Source of the DNA: Diadema setosum
Lineage: Eukaryota > Echinodermata > Echinoidea > Diadematoida > Diadematidae
Length of the DNA: 64,000 bases
Reading direction: 5' to 3'
NCBI RefSeq assembly: GCF_964275005.1
Contig: NC_092686.1
Location: 44,638,333 to 44,702,332 of the forward strand
Positions 40,501 to 52,501 of this stretch are shown piece by piece (position 1 is the stretch's first letter; each line of letters begins with the position of its first letter). Both the position numbers and the translations under genes were made by a program. Below the pieces are notes generated by a model. That model saw nothing but the letters and a program-made list of their open reading frames with translations, was not told where the DNA came from and did not search any database.

Positions 40501-41250
40501 TGTACACAAAATGAAACGGAGGTGGAAAACTAGTAATGAATACACGGAGATCATCAACGATGGCATTTTACCGTAGAAAAAATACACTGAACATCTTGCA
40601 CCGCAAAAAAAAAAAAACGAAAAAAAAATTGAGGTAAAAAACTACGTTGAGGAAAACTAGGGTGAAAACCCGCTGCTTGGAAGACGAACGATGAAGACAC
40701 TGTACGGTAAAAATGCACACGGAAACAAACGAGTGGGTACACAAAGATAATCTACATCGTGTTCAATCAAAAAACTCACCTCTAAATTGTTGCAAACGAG
40801 ATAATCACTTCAAAAAATGGGGGGAAAACACTTGTGGTAGTACGATTGTACTCTAAGAATAACAGAGATAAGATGATACCAAAGCAAAAGAGAGAAAAAG
40901 AGAGAGAAATGGACAGGAAACCTGCAGAAGTTATGCCACACTAACTGGCACTAAAACGCAATTCGATACACACACGCACACAGGTAATCAGATATCGTCA
41001 TGGACCCCCTTGAGGAGATCGATATCACGATACCACGCGTAAGTCAATAGCTAAAAGCCAATCACAGACACAGAATCAGACCGAGTGACTCATTATGAAA
41101 AAAGAATCGTAAGGCTATTGAATATTCATTAGCACAGTAGCCAATAACAGAGGCCGTCTCATGAAACTGCCCCGTGTACAAAAAGAATGGCAAAAAAAGT
41201 GTGTCAGAAAGAGTGTGTCAGATAAAGTGGGTCAGGAAATGGCGTAACCC
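37569..41250. mobile_element. 3.68-kb terminal-inverted-repeat element, non-autonomous (MULE-like?)
   Basis: About 140 bp at each end are inverted copies with only a few differences, beginning GGGTTACGCCATTTCCTGAC and including repeated TCTGACACAC. The nine bases TTATTATTA flank both ends (37560-37568 and 41251-41259). The ~3.4-kb interior is AT-rich with no open frame above about 70 codons and no transposase motif. Long terminal repeats with a 9-bp A/T-rich duplication fit Mutator-like elements, though the simple-sequence flank makes the duplication weaker evidence. It may have captured other sequence, including a LINE-like 3' end near 39820-40070. Confidence 0.8.
39820..40070 (+). repeat. 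Possible LINE 3' tail with (TTGA)n end
   Basis: A hairpin around CCACAAGCTTTGC...TTAGTGG, then an AT-rich stretch ending in ATTGATTGATTGATTGATG. The form resembles the 3' UTR and tandem-repeat tail of CR1/L2-type LINEs. No coding remnant is attached. Confidence 0.4.
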
Positions 41251-41318
41251 TTATTATTATGCCTTTTACGTAAATTGTCTGGTTGTGACCCAAAACTAAT
41301 GCTTACACATAGGCAGGA

Positions 41319-41334
41319 GGGGGGGGGGGGGGGG
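41319..41334. repeat. Poly-G tract
   Basis: About 16 G followed by A and G-rich sequence. Confidence 0.8.
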
Positions 41335-41596
41335 AAGAGGGGAGTAGAGCAGTTGCCCTCCCAAATTTCCCTAAATTTGCATGGAAAAGTTGACATTTTG
41401 ATAAAAAAAAAAAAAATAGGGTACTGTCCTAAAGAGTATTATCACCCAAAGTGTACCAAATTGTAAATTTAATTCTGATAGGGAATATGCCCCTCTATAT
41501 ACATCCTCTAAACATGGATCTAACTGCTCCGACCACTCGACTCTTTCCCCGATAGACTTATAGAGTAAGTAGGGTGCCACACAACCATGCTTTTAA

Positions 41597-41949
41597 AGGT
41601 TTCCTAAAATACAAATGCATGTTGATTTGTGCTGATTTATGCATAATACCCTCAACATCACTTTTGCGGTGAAACGAATATCTAGAAACATTTCATATAT
41701 TTTTAACTATTTTTTCTTCTATTTTTTAAGAGTACTTGGATACGCCCACACACACACACACACACACAAAAAAAAATCTTCCAAACCAAAGTTGTGACCT
41801 CATCTGTCAATCATTGCTAAAGTACTACAAAAGACACTGGAATGCACCTTCCCCTCGACTCCGCATAACTTGCACATGTTTCTGCGTTAATGTAACTAAT
41901 ACAAGACATGGCGAAGGGAAGGTGCGTTCCCAAAGTCATCAAAAACGCT
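41597..41949. mobile_element. TTAA foldback MITE (family G), shorter copy
   Basis: TTAA at 41593-41596 and 41950-41953. The left half matches the left arm of the element at 52502-53113 (ATGCATGTTGATTTGTG, ACCCTCAACATCACTTTTG, CGAATATCTAGAAACATT), with a (CA)n insertion at 41748-41767. The right arm is truncated. Confidence 0.75.
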
Positions 41950-42099
41950 TTAAAGATTGATTTTCATATGAATACTAAAACTGCAAAAGCTCCCACGTAT
42001 AGCAGGGGGCGTCAATTCTGAAGGTAAAGGCCACTTTGCCCACCCCCCCCCCGGAAAAATAAATATAATGATAATACGGGCCTAAAATTATCATTATTA

Positions 42100-42149
42100 T
42101 TTTATTATTATTTATTTATTTATTTTTTTTTTTTGGGGGGGGGGGGGGG
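42100..42149. repeat. T-rich to poly-G simple sequence
   Basis: TTATT repeats, then poly-T, then about 17 G; the same type as at 30298-30358. Confidence 0.8.
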
Positions 42150-42715
42150 AGGTCATAATTTTGTCCCCAAATACTATTTCCGAGATGCGGAAAACTTTCT
42201 TGCTTATTTGATCGAGCATTGTTCAAATGTCAGTTCAGCCACAGGGGCACCAAATCGTTGAAAGTTAATCGCTGAAAATCCTGAATCTATACCTGCGTTG
42301 GATACTCCAAGTTCCACCCATTATTATTCTCTCTCCCAACAAACTTTAAGGGTAATAGTTTCCAAAGAGAGAAAATTTTGCAACAAAATGTAAAAGAATA
42401 ACTTTATACTTCATCAAAGTGCTATTATGTAAAATGAAGCACAACAAGAGGTAATGAAAATACATAACGTACATGCCTCTCCACTGATAAGCAAAATAAA
42501 TCAAAAGTGAAAAGGGCGTGTCATGGTTTGCGTCCCAAAGTGCAAGCGCAGCACCAAGCGCCAGGGTTGATTATGGAAAAAGCGCGGGTAATTTGAAATG
42601 CGCGCATGCATGGTGTATGCATGTACGTGTGCTGGCAAGGTAGTTAATTTGGCGCCAGCGACTTCTATAGGGTATTTTGTGGCGAGAAAGAAGAGAAACG
42701 TGAGTTCTTTCAAAT

Positions 42716-45700
42716 ATGAAAAACTCATGCTGGTATTCCGGTCTTGATACACGTGCACAGAGCTCAAAGAACGACCTTTACAGGCACGTGAAGCTATATC
42801 AGCACATCATGGTGAGTATAATTTTATGGATTTATCGCATCAAATCATAGATTTCGGGATCTCTGCAGACTACAAAATATAATTAGAACCTAACCCATAC
42901 ATTATAGTGCACATTGTCTTATGTGTTTCTGATGTCTGAAAATGTTAGAGGAAACAATAGATAAATGTTTCAAATAAAAATGATATCAGAAGTGTGACAA
43001 CGTCAGCTTACTATTCAGTAGATGCGTGTAAACATAAAGAGCCCTTGCAGTTAAAAGTTGTACGGGGCATCCAGAGATCTATATGTTATGTTATAGATCC
43101 TACCGTGGAGCTAGTAGCTCCATGATCCTACTGTATAATCAAAGTAGACATGACATTGAACCGACATCACTTGTATACCATTACAAGCTGTTCAGTTTCC
43201 TTTAGTTCTATTCCGAGGCAGCAGGCCTAATTACATATGACATTCACATTTATTTTCTAGCTCTGACGCCTTCACCTTTTGAAAAACTCTTCAGGAGACA
43301 TTGCTGCCAATGTCTTTTAATTTTTCCGTCAGTAAAAAAACAAAACAAAACAACAAAAAAAACCCATCCTTACTAGTGGTATAAGGATGTTGGTCTCACT
43401 TTCAGGGGCCGCGGAACGTTTTTTTTTTTTTTTTTTTTCAGTGTGTATGCATGGCCGGCGGAACCAGGGTGGGGGGGGGGGGGCCTCGGCCCCCAACTTT
43501 GTTTTTTTTTTTTTTTTTTGCTCCCGTACAGAATACATAGAGTGTCACCACTTTGGGCCCCCACCACTTCTTTTACCCCGGAGGTGGCAGTAGAAAAAAA
43601 AAAGAAAAAACTAGAACAAAACCTTAAAGGGACTGTACAGTACTGGTTGAGGTGGGGATTCATGTTTTGAACATTCCTAAGTGAGATAATGAAAAGCCTC
43701 TCATGAAATATGAAAGAGCATGTAATTTTAGGAAGGATTCAACGTTTATTTGATGAAAATTGGTTTTCAAATGGATATCCAAAAAAGTGCTAATAATAAA
43801 AGGCGACATGCCACAACTTTATTAGGATCTCTTTGTTTCACCTTGTTTTTGGATATCTCAGCCATTTCAAAACCGATTTTCATCGAATAAACTTTTGATA
43901 CCCCTTAGAACTGCATGCTCTTTGACATCTCATAGAGTGGTTTCTGAATATCTCGCAAAATGTTAAAAGCTAAATCCTCACCTCGACCAGAACTGTACAC
44001 ACCCTTTAACCTTTGAGCGCGGTAATGCGCTGAAGACCTTTTTGTTTGTTTGTTTGTGTTTTTTGTTTTTTTGTGTTTTTTTTTTTTTTGCTTGTCAGCT
44101 GAAGAAACCCGGAAGTGGCACCAGAACTTGCGCTGAAGGCCTTTTTTCTTTCTTTCTTTCTTCTTTTGTTAGGTTTTTTTTTTGTTTTTTTTTTTGTTTT
44201 TTTGCTTGTTGGCTCATGAAACCCGGAAGTGCCCCCCCCCCCCCACTTTTGAAAACGTGGCGCCGGCGGTATAATGTGTGTGGAGGAGGTGGGGGCGGGG
44301 GAGGGGCAAGGTCAATGATTATGGCTTTTTTCATCTCTTTTTTTTTTTTTTTTTTACTTTTGACAAGCCCCAAAATGGTGGGGGAGCTGCTTTTTGACAA
44401 GCCAAAAATGGGGGAGCAGTTGTTTGTTTTTAAGAGCAAAAAATTGGAGTGCGGTTTTTAAATGATTTTCATTTATTTATTTATTCATTTATTTATTCAT
44501 TTACTTATTTATTTATTGTATTTCATATCGAATGTGTCTGTGTGAATATTTGTCAAAGATTTACTGCCGTGTACAACTTCGCAGAAAAAATAGGGAGACA
44601 AAAATGGAAATAAACTCAGAAAACCAACCGAACCAGTTCTTTTCCATTACATTTCTGATTTGCTAGGCCGATATATCGAGACTCTGCCCACTGCTCGCCA
44701 AAAATACAACGAACCCTGAAGAGACAATGCTCTGCTATCGGTCGTTACTCGATGTCTTCAACGAATCGTCCATAGAGCGATCGAGAGAAGCCGCGAGGCT
44801 GATACTTGCTATCGGAGAACCAAACGTGCTTCGCGCCCTCAAGCGCCGTTACACTGAGCAGGGCACCACACCGGATAGCTTTTCCTGTCAAGGTATGTAC
44901 ATTGATTGTCCCCGCCCCGCCTTCAAAACCAACGGATACAAACAAAAAATGGACAAACAAGCAAAGATAAAAAAGCGATCCTTTTCAGAGAAAATGCTTC
45001 CTTTACACAAATTGGGATCTATACACACAGGATTTTTCTGGCAAAGTATTGTTGTTATTTTGTGAGAATGTATAAATGGGACCCTGTCGTAATTATTCGT
45101 CCTAATTAGTGGGCCTACTGCTAAAAGTACTAAGTATCAAATATTTTATATCACAGCAGATTAACGTTAACTTGTAACAATCTAGGGCAAGGGGCATTCA
45201 CGAGGGGGGGGGGGAGGCACGTGGGTGCATTTGTAGGGGAGATCGGGGTGAGTTGGGACGCGGGTCAAGTGGGACACGTTCTCTGAATCAAAAACTGTTC
45301 AACAAATCAGCGATTGGCTTATGTCTACAATAAGCCCCTAGCAACCATACATCACACTGAGAAAGACATGCAGTTTGGAAAATTCTAAGTAAGTATAAAT
45401 TGCTATTGAAAATTTTCCCCAAAATATAATATTTTTTTTTGAAATCAGGTTAATTAACCTGTTGTCTTTGTATTCATGATTTCAAGGGCACAATTTAAGT
45501 GGTGGTGAGCCTTATTAATATGCAACTAATATAACTTGGTTTTGACAAATGCCTCATTGGTTACTGAGTAGTCCTACATATTTATGTATAATATTATGTG
45601 AGGGACAGTTGGGACAACGTGTCCCGTTTGTCCCTCATAAAACCATTACATGTATTTGGAATTCATACAAAAACAAACAGACATATTAAGATGAAAGTTG

Positions 45701-47724
45701 AATCAAACAATATTTATCACCCAAATTCACAGGTGATGTACTCTGAAAAGAAAATGCAAAGACCAATAAAGATAATAAAGATAATTATATAATAAAGCAT
45801 GTTTGACTGTTTTCATTACCAATGTTTCATTACGCCGTCCAACTTTGGCATTTCTATAGGATGTCCCATTTTACCCCCACCGTCCCATTTCTCCCTTGCT
45901 GTTGTCCCACTTTTCCCACGGGTGGGTCAACTTTTCCCCCAAAATAAGTTTTTTTTTTTTTCTTTTCATTAACTGCAGAAAATTGAGAACAGTGCCACCC
46001 CCAGCTTATGGCTCTTTATGTAACCCTACCATATGAACCTTTATGCAAGCCCGAAAGGAAATGTAATCATCTCTTCTATAAAAAGATATAAGGAGAAAAT
46101 TGGCGAACTTGAAATAATGTCCCACTTCTCCCCGCTCTCCCCTATACACACCCCTCCCCCGAAAAGTTTTCAGTATTCGTCTGTGATATTCTGTTACGTG
46201 TACTGAATCATCGTATCTTGTGACTTTGTGACTATCTTTATAAAAAAAAAAAATCAATCTTAACTATTTCTTATCGCATATTCTGAAAGTATGTGTCTTT
46301 GTGAGCTGGGAATTGACATCAGGGTGTATGACGGAAACATACTTTTAACAACAGCATTTTTTTTTTTCATAACGATATGACATCGGCGAATTGTGAATAA
46401 TATTATGATTTGTCCATGCAGAATTGCATCGTGTGATGCAAAACCTGCAGTTTTTGATAGCTTTGAACAAAATATAACTTTATCAAGTGAATAGTGATTG
46501 TTGTTACTCGTCTTTTGGGGTTCGTTTGCAGCGTCAACTTCCAGGCAAAGTTGCCAACTGCTTGGAAAAGTGAAGTCACCTAGCGCATCGCCGAAGAGGG
46601 CGCCAATTAACTCGTCAACCATTCGCGGTTGTCGGAACTGGTTAACGAGCGGTCCGACAGTTGGCAAAGGCAGCACGGAACCGGGACGATATTTTGTCGA
46701 TGATAATACTCGCGTCCCTTCCACATCCGGTGATTCTGGCGTCAGTATCTCGTCCACCAATACTGCATCAAACTGTAACAACAGCAATATCGAAGCCACC
46801 AGCTCTTCTGGAAACGCCCAGTGCTCCAGAACTATCAACCCTACTTTAAGTGAAGTCTCGACTTTCTCAGATCATGCAGGAATAAATATGATTTCTCAGC
46901 ACGTAATCAATCATGGCAATTCAAATCCCGACTCTCATTTAAAAAAGAAAGATTTGAACGTTTCTCCTCCGAAAAAAGTAGACATGGAACCAAAGGTTAA
47001 AGGAACTCCATCAGATATGGTGGCTGAGAAGAAGCAAGGTGCAGTGAATAAGGACATGTCATCTAGGATACCAGAGCCACTTCAGTGCATGACATCTGAT
47101 GCAATTAGGAGAGTTCCTGGACTAACCTGCAGTCAACCGAGGTCACTGTTAGAGCCAGTCAGCTCATCAACCTGTCTGTATAATGAGGTCTATCTAGACC
47201 GTCATGACTCAACCATTTGTCTTCCCACAGTCATGCCTAAAGACCCTGATGCAACTCAAATCCCGAACCAGAAATTTTTTCCAGAGTTGACATTGGTTCG
47301 TTGTGACGAATCTCCAATCGTCCATGTGTACGAAAAATCCTCAGGCACGGTCTATCCTGCTGGGACACCGCATATCATCACCCTGTGCAACACCAGCACT
47401 CCTGTTGCTATGCTGCAGCAGCCAACAATAGTTCCCATGACAACGCAAAGCGCGACTTCGGAGGATATCGTCAAAATAACGCGGGAGATTCTAGACGACC
47501 TGCAGGTCGTGCGACAGCACCGACGGAGTTGCTTCGCCGACGGGAATGCGCTGGTAGAGGTACGACCACGATCGCTACCGGCGGCACCGACGATGATCGC
47601 GACGCAGTCTCCGAGTGGAGAATTTCATGTCCCGATGGACATTGGAAGTAACCGCAGGGCGGTACTGGCTATCAAGGCGTTGAAGTGCACCGGAGCCAAC
47701 AACGTTGCACTCTTTAGCAGCTAA
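42716..47724 (+). CDS. Unrecognised 504-residue protein (predicted, 3 exons)
   Basis: Assembled from splice sites: exon 1 42716-42811 (followed by GTGAGT), exon 2 44667-44892 (after TTTGCTAG, followed by GTATGT), exon 3 46532-47724 (after TTTGCAG, ending TAA). Phases 0 and 1 agree and the joined length is 505 codons. An in-frame TGA at 42701 precedes the first ATG. The N-terminal ~110 residues look folded and helical (LYRHVKLYQHIMADISRLCP, SREAARLILAIGEPNVLRAL). Residues ~110-330 are Ser/Thr/Asn/Pro-rich and probably disordered, with a basic patch (HLKKKDLNVSPPKK) that could be a nuclear localisation signal. Near the C terminus are LTLVRCDESPIVHVYE and a short helix, EDIVKITREILDDLQ. No known domain or catalytic motif is recognised. 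Two CACGTG E-boxes lie at about 42752 and 42784. Introns hold transposons (43628, 45235). Coding status is likely, function unknown. Confidence 0.65.
43416..43620. repeat. Low-complexity poly-T / poly-G / poly-A block
   Basis: Poly-T (about 43420-43438), poly-G (about 43470-43482), poly-T (43503-43519) and poly-A (43593-43610), with TCGGCCCCCAACTT between. It resembles decayed members of the family at 44050-44460 and 55080-55251. Confidence 0.7.
43628..44005. mobile_element. TTAA foldback MITE (family B), uninterrupted copy
   Basis: 378 bp flanked by TTAA at 43624-43627 and 44006-44009, with AGGGACTGTACAG...CTGTACACACCCT ends and palindromic arms (GGATATCTCAGCCATTTC against GAAATGGCTGAGATATCC in the 7563 copy). 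It serves as the empty-site reference for the element holding the exon-7 copy. It lies in intron 1 of the 504-residue gene. Confidence 0.88.
44040..44520. repeat. Low-complexity region with GAAACCCGGAAGTG repeats
   Basis: GAAACCCGGAAGTG occurs twice (about 44102 and 44217), separated by poly-T tracts, then poly-C, G-rich and (ATTT)n stretches. GAAACCCGGAAGTGGCACCA recurs at about 55177. The long reading frames here on both strands are artefacts of the homopolymers. Confidence 0.7.
45235..46142. mobile_element. 908-bp foldback element with AGGGGAGANCGGGG ends
   Basis: The left end AGGGGAGATCGGGGTGAG and the right end (complement AGGGGAGAGCGGGGAGAA) are inverted repeats followed by TGGGAC. The interior repeats GTCCCA and TGGGAC words. 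It lies in intron 2 of the 504-residue gene. No target duplication is evident. Confidence 0.7.
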
Positions 47725-49130
47725 AAGATTTCTCAAGTTCGTTGAATTTCTAGCCCAATTTCTAGGAAAACGTTGATATCCGATTTGATTGTGCTGCATT
47801 AACTGTAAAGAACGGCCCAAGAAAGAACACAGGTTTCTCATGCAGCCGTCTAAAGAATAACCTCTTGTACCAGGATTAAGTTAAAAACGATAGATAAATC
47901 GACATCCTGTCTCTGTAAAGTCAAAGGCACGTCTGTTTGAGTTCTTTTCTCCCAGTCGCTGATGGATGAGATATAACTTGTTACTGAGGTTATGAACGTT
48001 ATGCAGTAGTTTGTTGTACGATGCATGTCAACGTCTGTTCTATCTGGAAAAGGGCAATACTGCCTCATTAGCATCGCAAGGGAGGTACATTTACTCCATA
48101 GTTTCATATTACTTATAAAGGCAACAACTAAGAATCAACTCACTGGTACACATACTTACTGTGTCCTGATTGGCTGGATCACATGAATACGAAGAATTTT
48201 GGCATGCTCTCGATTCGCACTCTCCTGCGTTTGTGTGAAAGTTACGCTGCCACATTATTATTAGATTCTTGTCTGTATTTATTTTTTCTAAACTAGCATA
48301 CGCATTATGCAACAATATGTGTTCGTCAGATGCTCCTTATCCTTTCTGTTCATGACTTTATCCACTTTTATGTGGCGCGTTGCACCTCGGTGTATCGTTT
48401 TTGTGTCTAAATGGAGATGGGGGATAAAATGAAAGTGCGTGAGATCAAGAACTTACACACAATCATGGAGACAAAACGATAAAACGAGAATGGAGTTAAG
48501 TCATTGTGTTTATTGTCTGACAAACGTTTACGCCTGTAAGGGAATCTGTAATAAATCAGTCGCAAGATGGCGTGTTACTATTGAATATCCTTGTCTGACG
48601 CACGACACACACACACACTGCTGTCAAGTTCACCTGTTCTGGCCGCATTCTTCAAAAGAAAAAAAAAAAATGAAAACAAAATACGCGACGATGTATCTCA
48701 CAATATGCAATATCAGATATTCTGATTCTCGCTCGATGGATACTAAATCGCCGTTCCGACGCACAATCATACTTCGCAGTATACAGTAGCCATAACGTGT
48801 ATGATTGTTACGGATAAACTGCTCTGTTTTAGTGTTCTATGATAGTTTCCAATTTCTTCTGTACGTTCTTCCCACCATTGCATTGTGCTATTTTTCAGGG
48901 GGTGGAGGGGGAGAGGGTATCATTCTTTCTATAGCGGACACAAAGGGAGAAGATAAAAGGATAATGTGCAATGATACCGAAATCATGAATAAAAAGTGAT
49001 CATCATGTCGTTAGAGTAATTTTATGTGGTTGGGTTGACACTGTAGTGTCAATCAATATCTGAGCGTGAGTAATTTTGTGTTGTAGCCCTCGTTTTTTCG
49101 TGGTTTTGTCTTCGAGTCCTCACTATGTGC
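47725..49130. other. 3' flank of the 504-residue gene, no further gene seen
   Basis: Includes a short (CA)n at about 48606-48618 and an A-run near 48659-48670. No AATAAA lies close to the stop codon, so the 3' end of the transcript is undetermined. Confidence 0.4.
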
Positions 49131-49133
49131 AGC

Positions 49134-49330
49134 ACACAGTCAATCTACTACAGTTTACATAACGAACAGGTTTTTTAAGAAATTCTCGTTACAACGAAGG
49201 AAAATTCAGGTCCCAAATTATCATCTATTTATCTTTATATACTTTACTCTTTGGTTATAACGAAATTTCGGTGTAACGGAAAAAGACCGCCAGTCCAGAG
49301 GACTTCGTTATTGCGGGAGTGCAATGTAGT
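49134..49330. mobile_element. Decayed mariner/pogo-like MITE
   Basis: ACAGTTTACATAACGAACAG at the left, GACTTCGTTATTGCGGGAGTG at the right, with ATAACGAAAT in between; a diverged relative of 17690-17887. Confidence 0.55.
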
Positions 49331-50491
49331 AAAATGCTGCCAATGTTTCTGTGCGGCAGCTTCCCAAACGAAGGGTTAAACGATCGAAGGGCTATCATAG
49401 TACATGATGTGATGCATATGCATTCACCTGCATTCTGCCTATTTGCAATTAAATCACACGCGTACTTGTAGTTGTGTCGCACCTCCATTTCTTTCGCTTG
49501 TGTGTTTCTTTTGTTTGAAAAGTGGGGTTTGTTTGTTTGTTTGTTTTTGCATTGATAGGTTGCGTACCATTCTGCTGCTCTTATCAACCACTTTATTTTA
49601 CTCTGTATGGCATTACTATGATTCACACCCGTTCGCTTTTTTTTTCTCTCTTCCCTCTTTCGCTTTGCATTTCCTCAGTTCCGCTGTCCTCGTTTTAAAG
49701 TCACTTCCAAAGTGTCAACGTCGTTAATTTTTTCCTTCTTTCTTCTCTCATTGCGTGTCGAGATTCATGCGTCTGTTGGCACGTGTATTGTTATTCTACA
49801 TTGGCTTAAGAAAGTGCGTATGTCCTTTACCATTGTAGGGTCTATAGGTATCCGATTAACCTCCGATCCTTGGGCCACATTGTCGACTTTGGAAATGGAG
49901 CAGGCTAAACAACCATTTCTCCTGAAGGCCAAGGGTCGGCGAAACGCAGCACGAACGGAATTGAAAGGACAACTCAAGTTTACTTGGTTAGCCTAATCTC
50001 GAGCCTCTTCGAATATTACGAGAACAGGCTCAACCAATCTGATAATAAACGTGTCACGGGCAAAAGTCTCACCAAATCTACAGTTAATAACGAACGTTTC
50101 ATTAAGCAAGAGACCAAAAGAAAAGATTGTCATGCGAACAGAGGCTTGCTGCATGCCATGACCAGCACAATTCAGTAATGATTATGAGCACTGCCCCCCC
50201 CCCAAAAAAAAGCACTTTGATCGTTGATTTCCTTTCGACAGAGCAGGGCCAAGGGCGAGTGCGTGATATCATGACTATGCAACCGATCAGTAAATATTCA
50301 CTGTCAAAATCCCCAACCTTTACTGGCAAATCCAAAAGTGAAATGTCACATCCGGTAGATTCGCGCACAATAATTTCATTAGCAGTTAGTGCACCAGATT
50401 AAAATTGTACAGGGTTTAGAATACAAATTCAAACATTGTGTCAAATCAAGTTGTGACGTGTAAATCTTCAACATGTAGGGCCTAAGGTGTG

Positions 50492-51221
50492 AAAGGGATG
50501 GTATAGTATTGATTAAGGTGGGATTCAGCTTTTAAAGAGAATGATTGTTCCAATCCTTGTGGTATTCATTTAAGAGTACATTATACATGTATATCGATTT
50601 TTGTGTGAAAACTATTTGCTTCAGAATGGTCTCTTATTCCGTTAACGATCGCCCCGTCACTGTACAGGCATGCTAACCTGGAAACATTAAACTGCACATT
50701 AATACTTGAATATGAGACCATTCTGAAGCAAATAATTTTCACACAACAATAGATATATAATGTACTCTTAATTAAATGAATCCCACAAGGATTGGAACAA
50801 TCATCCCCCAGCATTCCCACTGATTCCCACTGATCAGTTACTAGCCATCCCCTTTAACGTTTGCGGTATATTTAGAAACGACTCTATGAAAATTAATGTT
50901 GAAGAGCATAATAATTCTAAGGGGAATGAAAGTTCATTTGATGAAAATCGGTTTTGAAATTAATGAGAGATCCAAAAACAAAGTGTACACAAAGCGATCC
51001 TAATAAAAGTCGTGGCCTGTCACATTTTAGAATCGCTTTGTTGGTATATCTCAGCCATAATTTTCACCAAATAAACTTTGAATTCCTCTAAAAATTGCAT
51101 GTTCTGTTATATTTTATAAGAGATTTCTCATTATTTCACAAACACACACACACACACAAACACACATAAGTTGGAAACCCGCAGCCCCTATTATCTAAAC
51201 GAAGCTGTACCATCCCTTTAT
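50492..51221. mobile_element. Composite of two adjacent foldback elements
   Basis: 50492-50857 is a palindrome: AAAGGGATGGTATAGTA at the left and CTAGCCATCCCCTTT at the right, with long inner arms (CCAATCCTTGTGG against CCACAAGGATTGG; CAGAATGGTCTC against GAGACCATTCTG). The following part to 51221 is a diverged relative of family B (ATGAAAATCGGTTTTGAAAT, TATCTCAGCCAT, CACCAAATAAACTTTGA) ending ACCATCCCTTTA. A (CA)n lies near 51147-51165. Confidence 0.7.
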
Positions 51222-51489
51222 GAAGGCGAGACTTCAGATTGCAAAGTCAAAGAGAGGGAGAGAAATATAATATTGTGTTGTATACTCACAAGGGGTAATG
51301 AACTTATCACATCAAGAGTTTAAAGGCAACTTCGAACACGAAAACAGGAACGACCACTTACTGACTTAGTGTATACTTCTCCTCAAACGTATCAAACATC
51401 AACTGTAGATTAATGACGTAGCCAGGATTTAAAGAGGGGGTGGTAACAATATGCGAGGTATAGGGAAGGGACCGAGCCCGAACGAGCTG

Positions 51490-51520
51490 GGTGCTTGGGA
51501 GGGAGGGGGGGGGGGGGGGG
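51490..51520. repeat. Poly-G tract
   Basis: About 17 G within a purine-rich stretch, part of a low-complexity region at 51425-51670 that also has a 14-base T run. Confidence 0.75.
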
Positions 51521-52082
51521 AGAGAATGTGAAGGGGTTCCCCCGCCCACAATGACAACTTTGTACATTCTGATGAGAGAGCTTTTGCATTGTTAGAATTA
51601 AAATTCAGCGATCTGGTGCACACTTTGATGGATTTTTTTTTTTTTTATCAAGAGGAGGAAGAAAATTAAGCGAGTATCTATAGAGACAATGTGAAGGACT
51701 AATTCTGTGGTGTATGCGGCTTCTTTGATCGGCGAGTGCGTCTTCACCGTGTAGTGAGTTTATGGAAGTGGTCCGAAGGGAGAGAGTGTCGGAAAGGGTG
51801 TCCCCCACCACCGAGGGTACTTTTGTATTTTGAGAGTCAAGATTCAACAATCTAGTGCACATTTTGGGTGGCATATTTGCATTTTTTTAAAAGTAAGATA
51901 GCTAGAAAAGTATTCAGGGACAATGTGAATGGCTAAATCGTGGTTTCCGTCACCTCTTAATCTGTTCTGCGTCTTTGCAGCGTCCTATAGTATACGTTTA
52001 TGGAGGTGGACGGAAGGGGGTGCTGGAGGGGTGTTGTCATCCTCTTTCATATATTTCGAATTAAAATCCAACCATCTGGCAG

Positions 52083-52240
52083 TGCCCCGTTGCAAAAAAG
52101 GTTACTATTGTGGTAACTTTGCCATCCAATGATAACTACCATGGTAACAATACTCAACAGCCAATCAAAATCAAGAATTCCATTGTAGTTACTATTGGAC
52201 GGCAAAGTTACCACAATAGTAACTTTTATGCAACGGGGCA
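52083..52240. mobile_element. 158-bp foldback MITE
   Basis: TGCCCCGTTGCA at the left pairs with TGCAACGGGGCA at the right. The arms share GTTACTATTGTGGTAACTTT in inverted orientation. It is close to a perfect hairpin. Confidence 0.88.
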
Positions 52241-52501
52241 TTGGACAGTAGCAGTGACACGTGCCTGAAAATAGTCATTAGTTATGACATTTCGAAACAG
52301 GAAATCTAGATACTTTACCACTCACTTATGGTTTACAAAACCACTGCGATTTCAATTATATGTATGATAATTTACGATTTCCACATTTGAGTTAGAAACG
52401 TATATAGAGTAACTCTGAATACTAGATAGAACTGCCTAATTATCCCTTTTTTTTTTATTTCAGCCAATAGTATGAGAGACAGAGTGATGGAAAAGGTTTA
52501 A

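Noticed and set aside
43329-44461. Overlapping frames up to 139 codons on both strands, rich in Phe, Lys, Pro and Gly
   Set aside because: They arise from poly-T, poly-A, poly-C and poly-G tracts in intron 1 of the 504-residue gene.
44727-44892. ATG at 44727 or 42809 as the start of the 504-residue protein
   Set aside because: The frame is open upstream to a good acceptor at 44666 and, in exon 1, back to an ATG at 42716 preceded by an in-frame stop, so the longer form is preferred.
46260-46838. 192-codon minus-strand frame opposite the 504-residue gene
   Set aside because: It is a shadow of the plus-strand terminal exon and continues into intron sequence without coding features.
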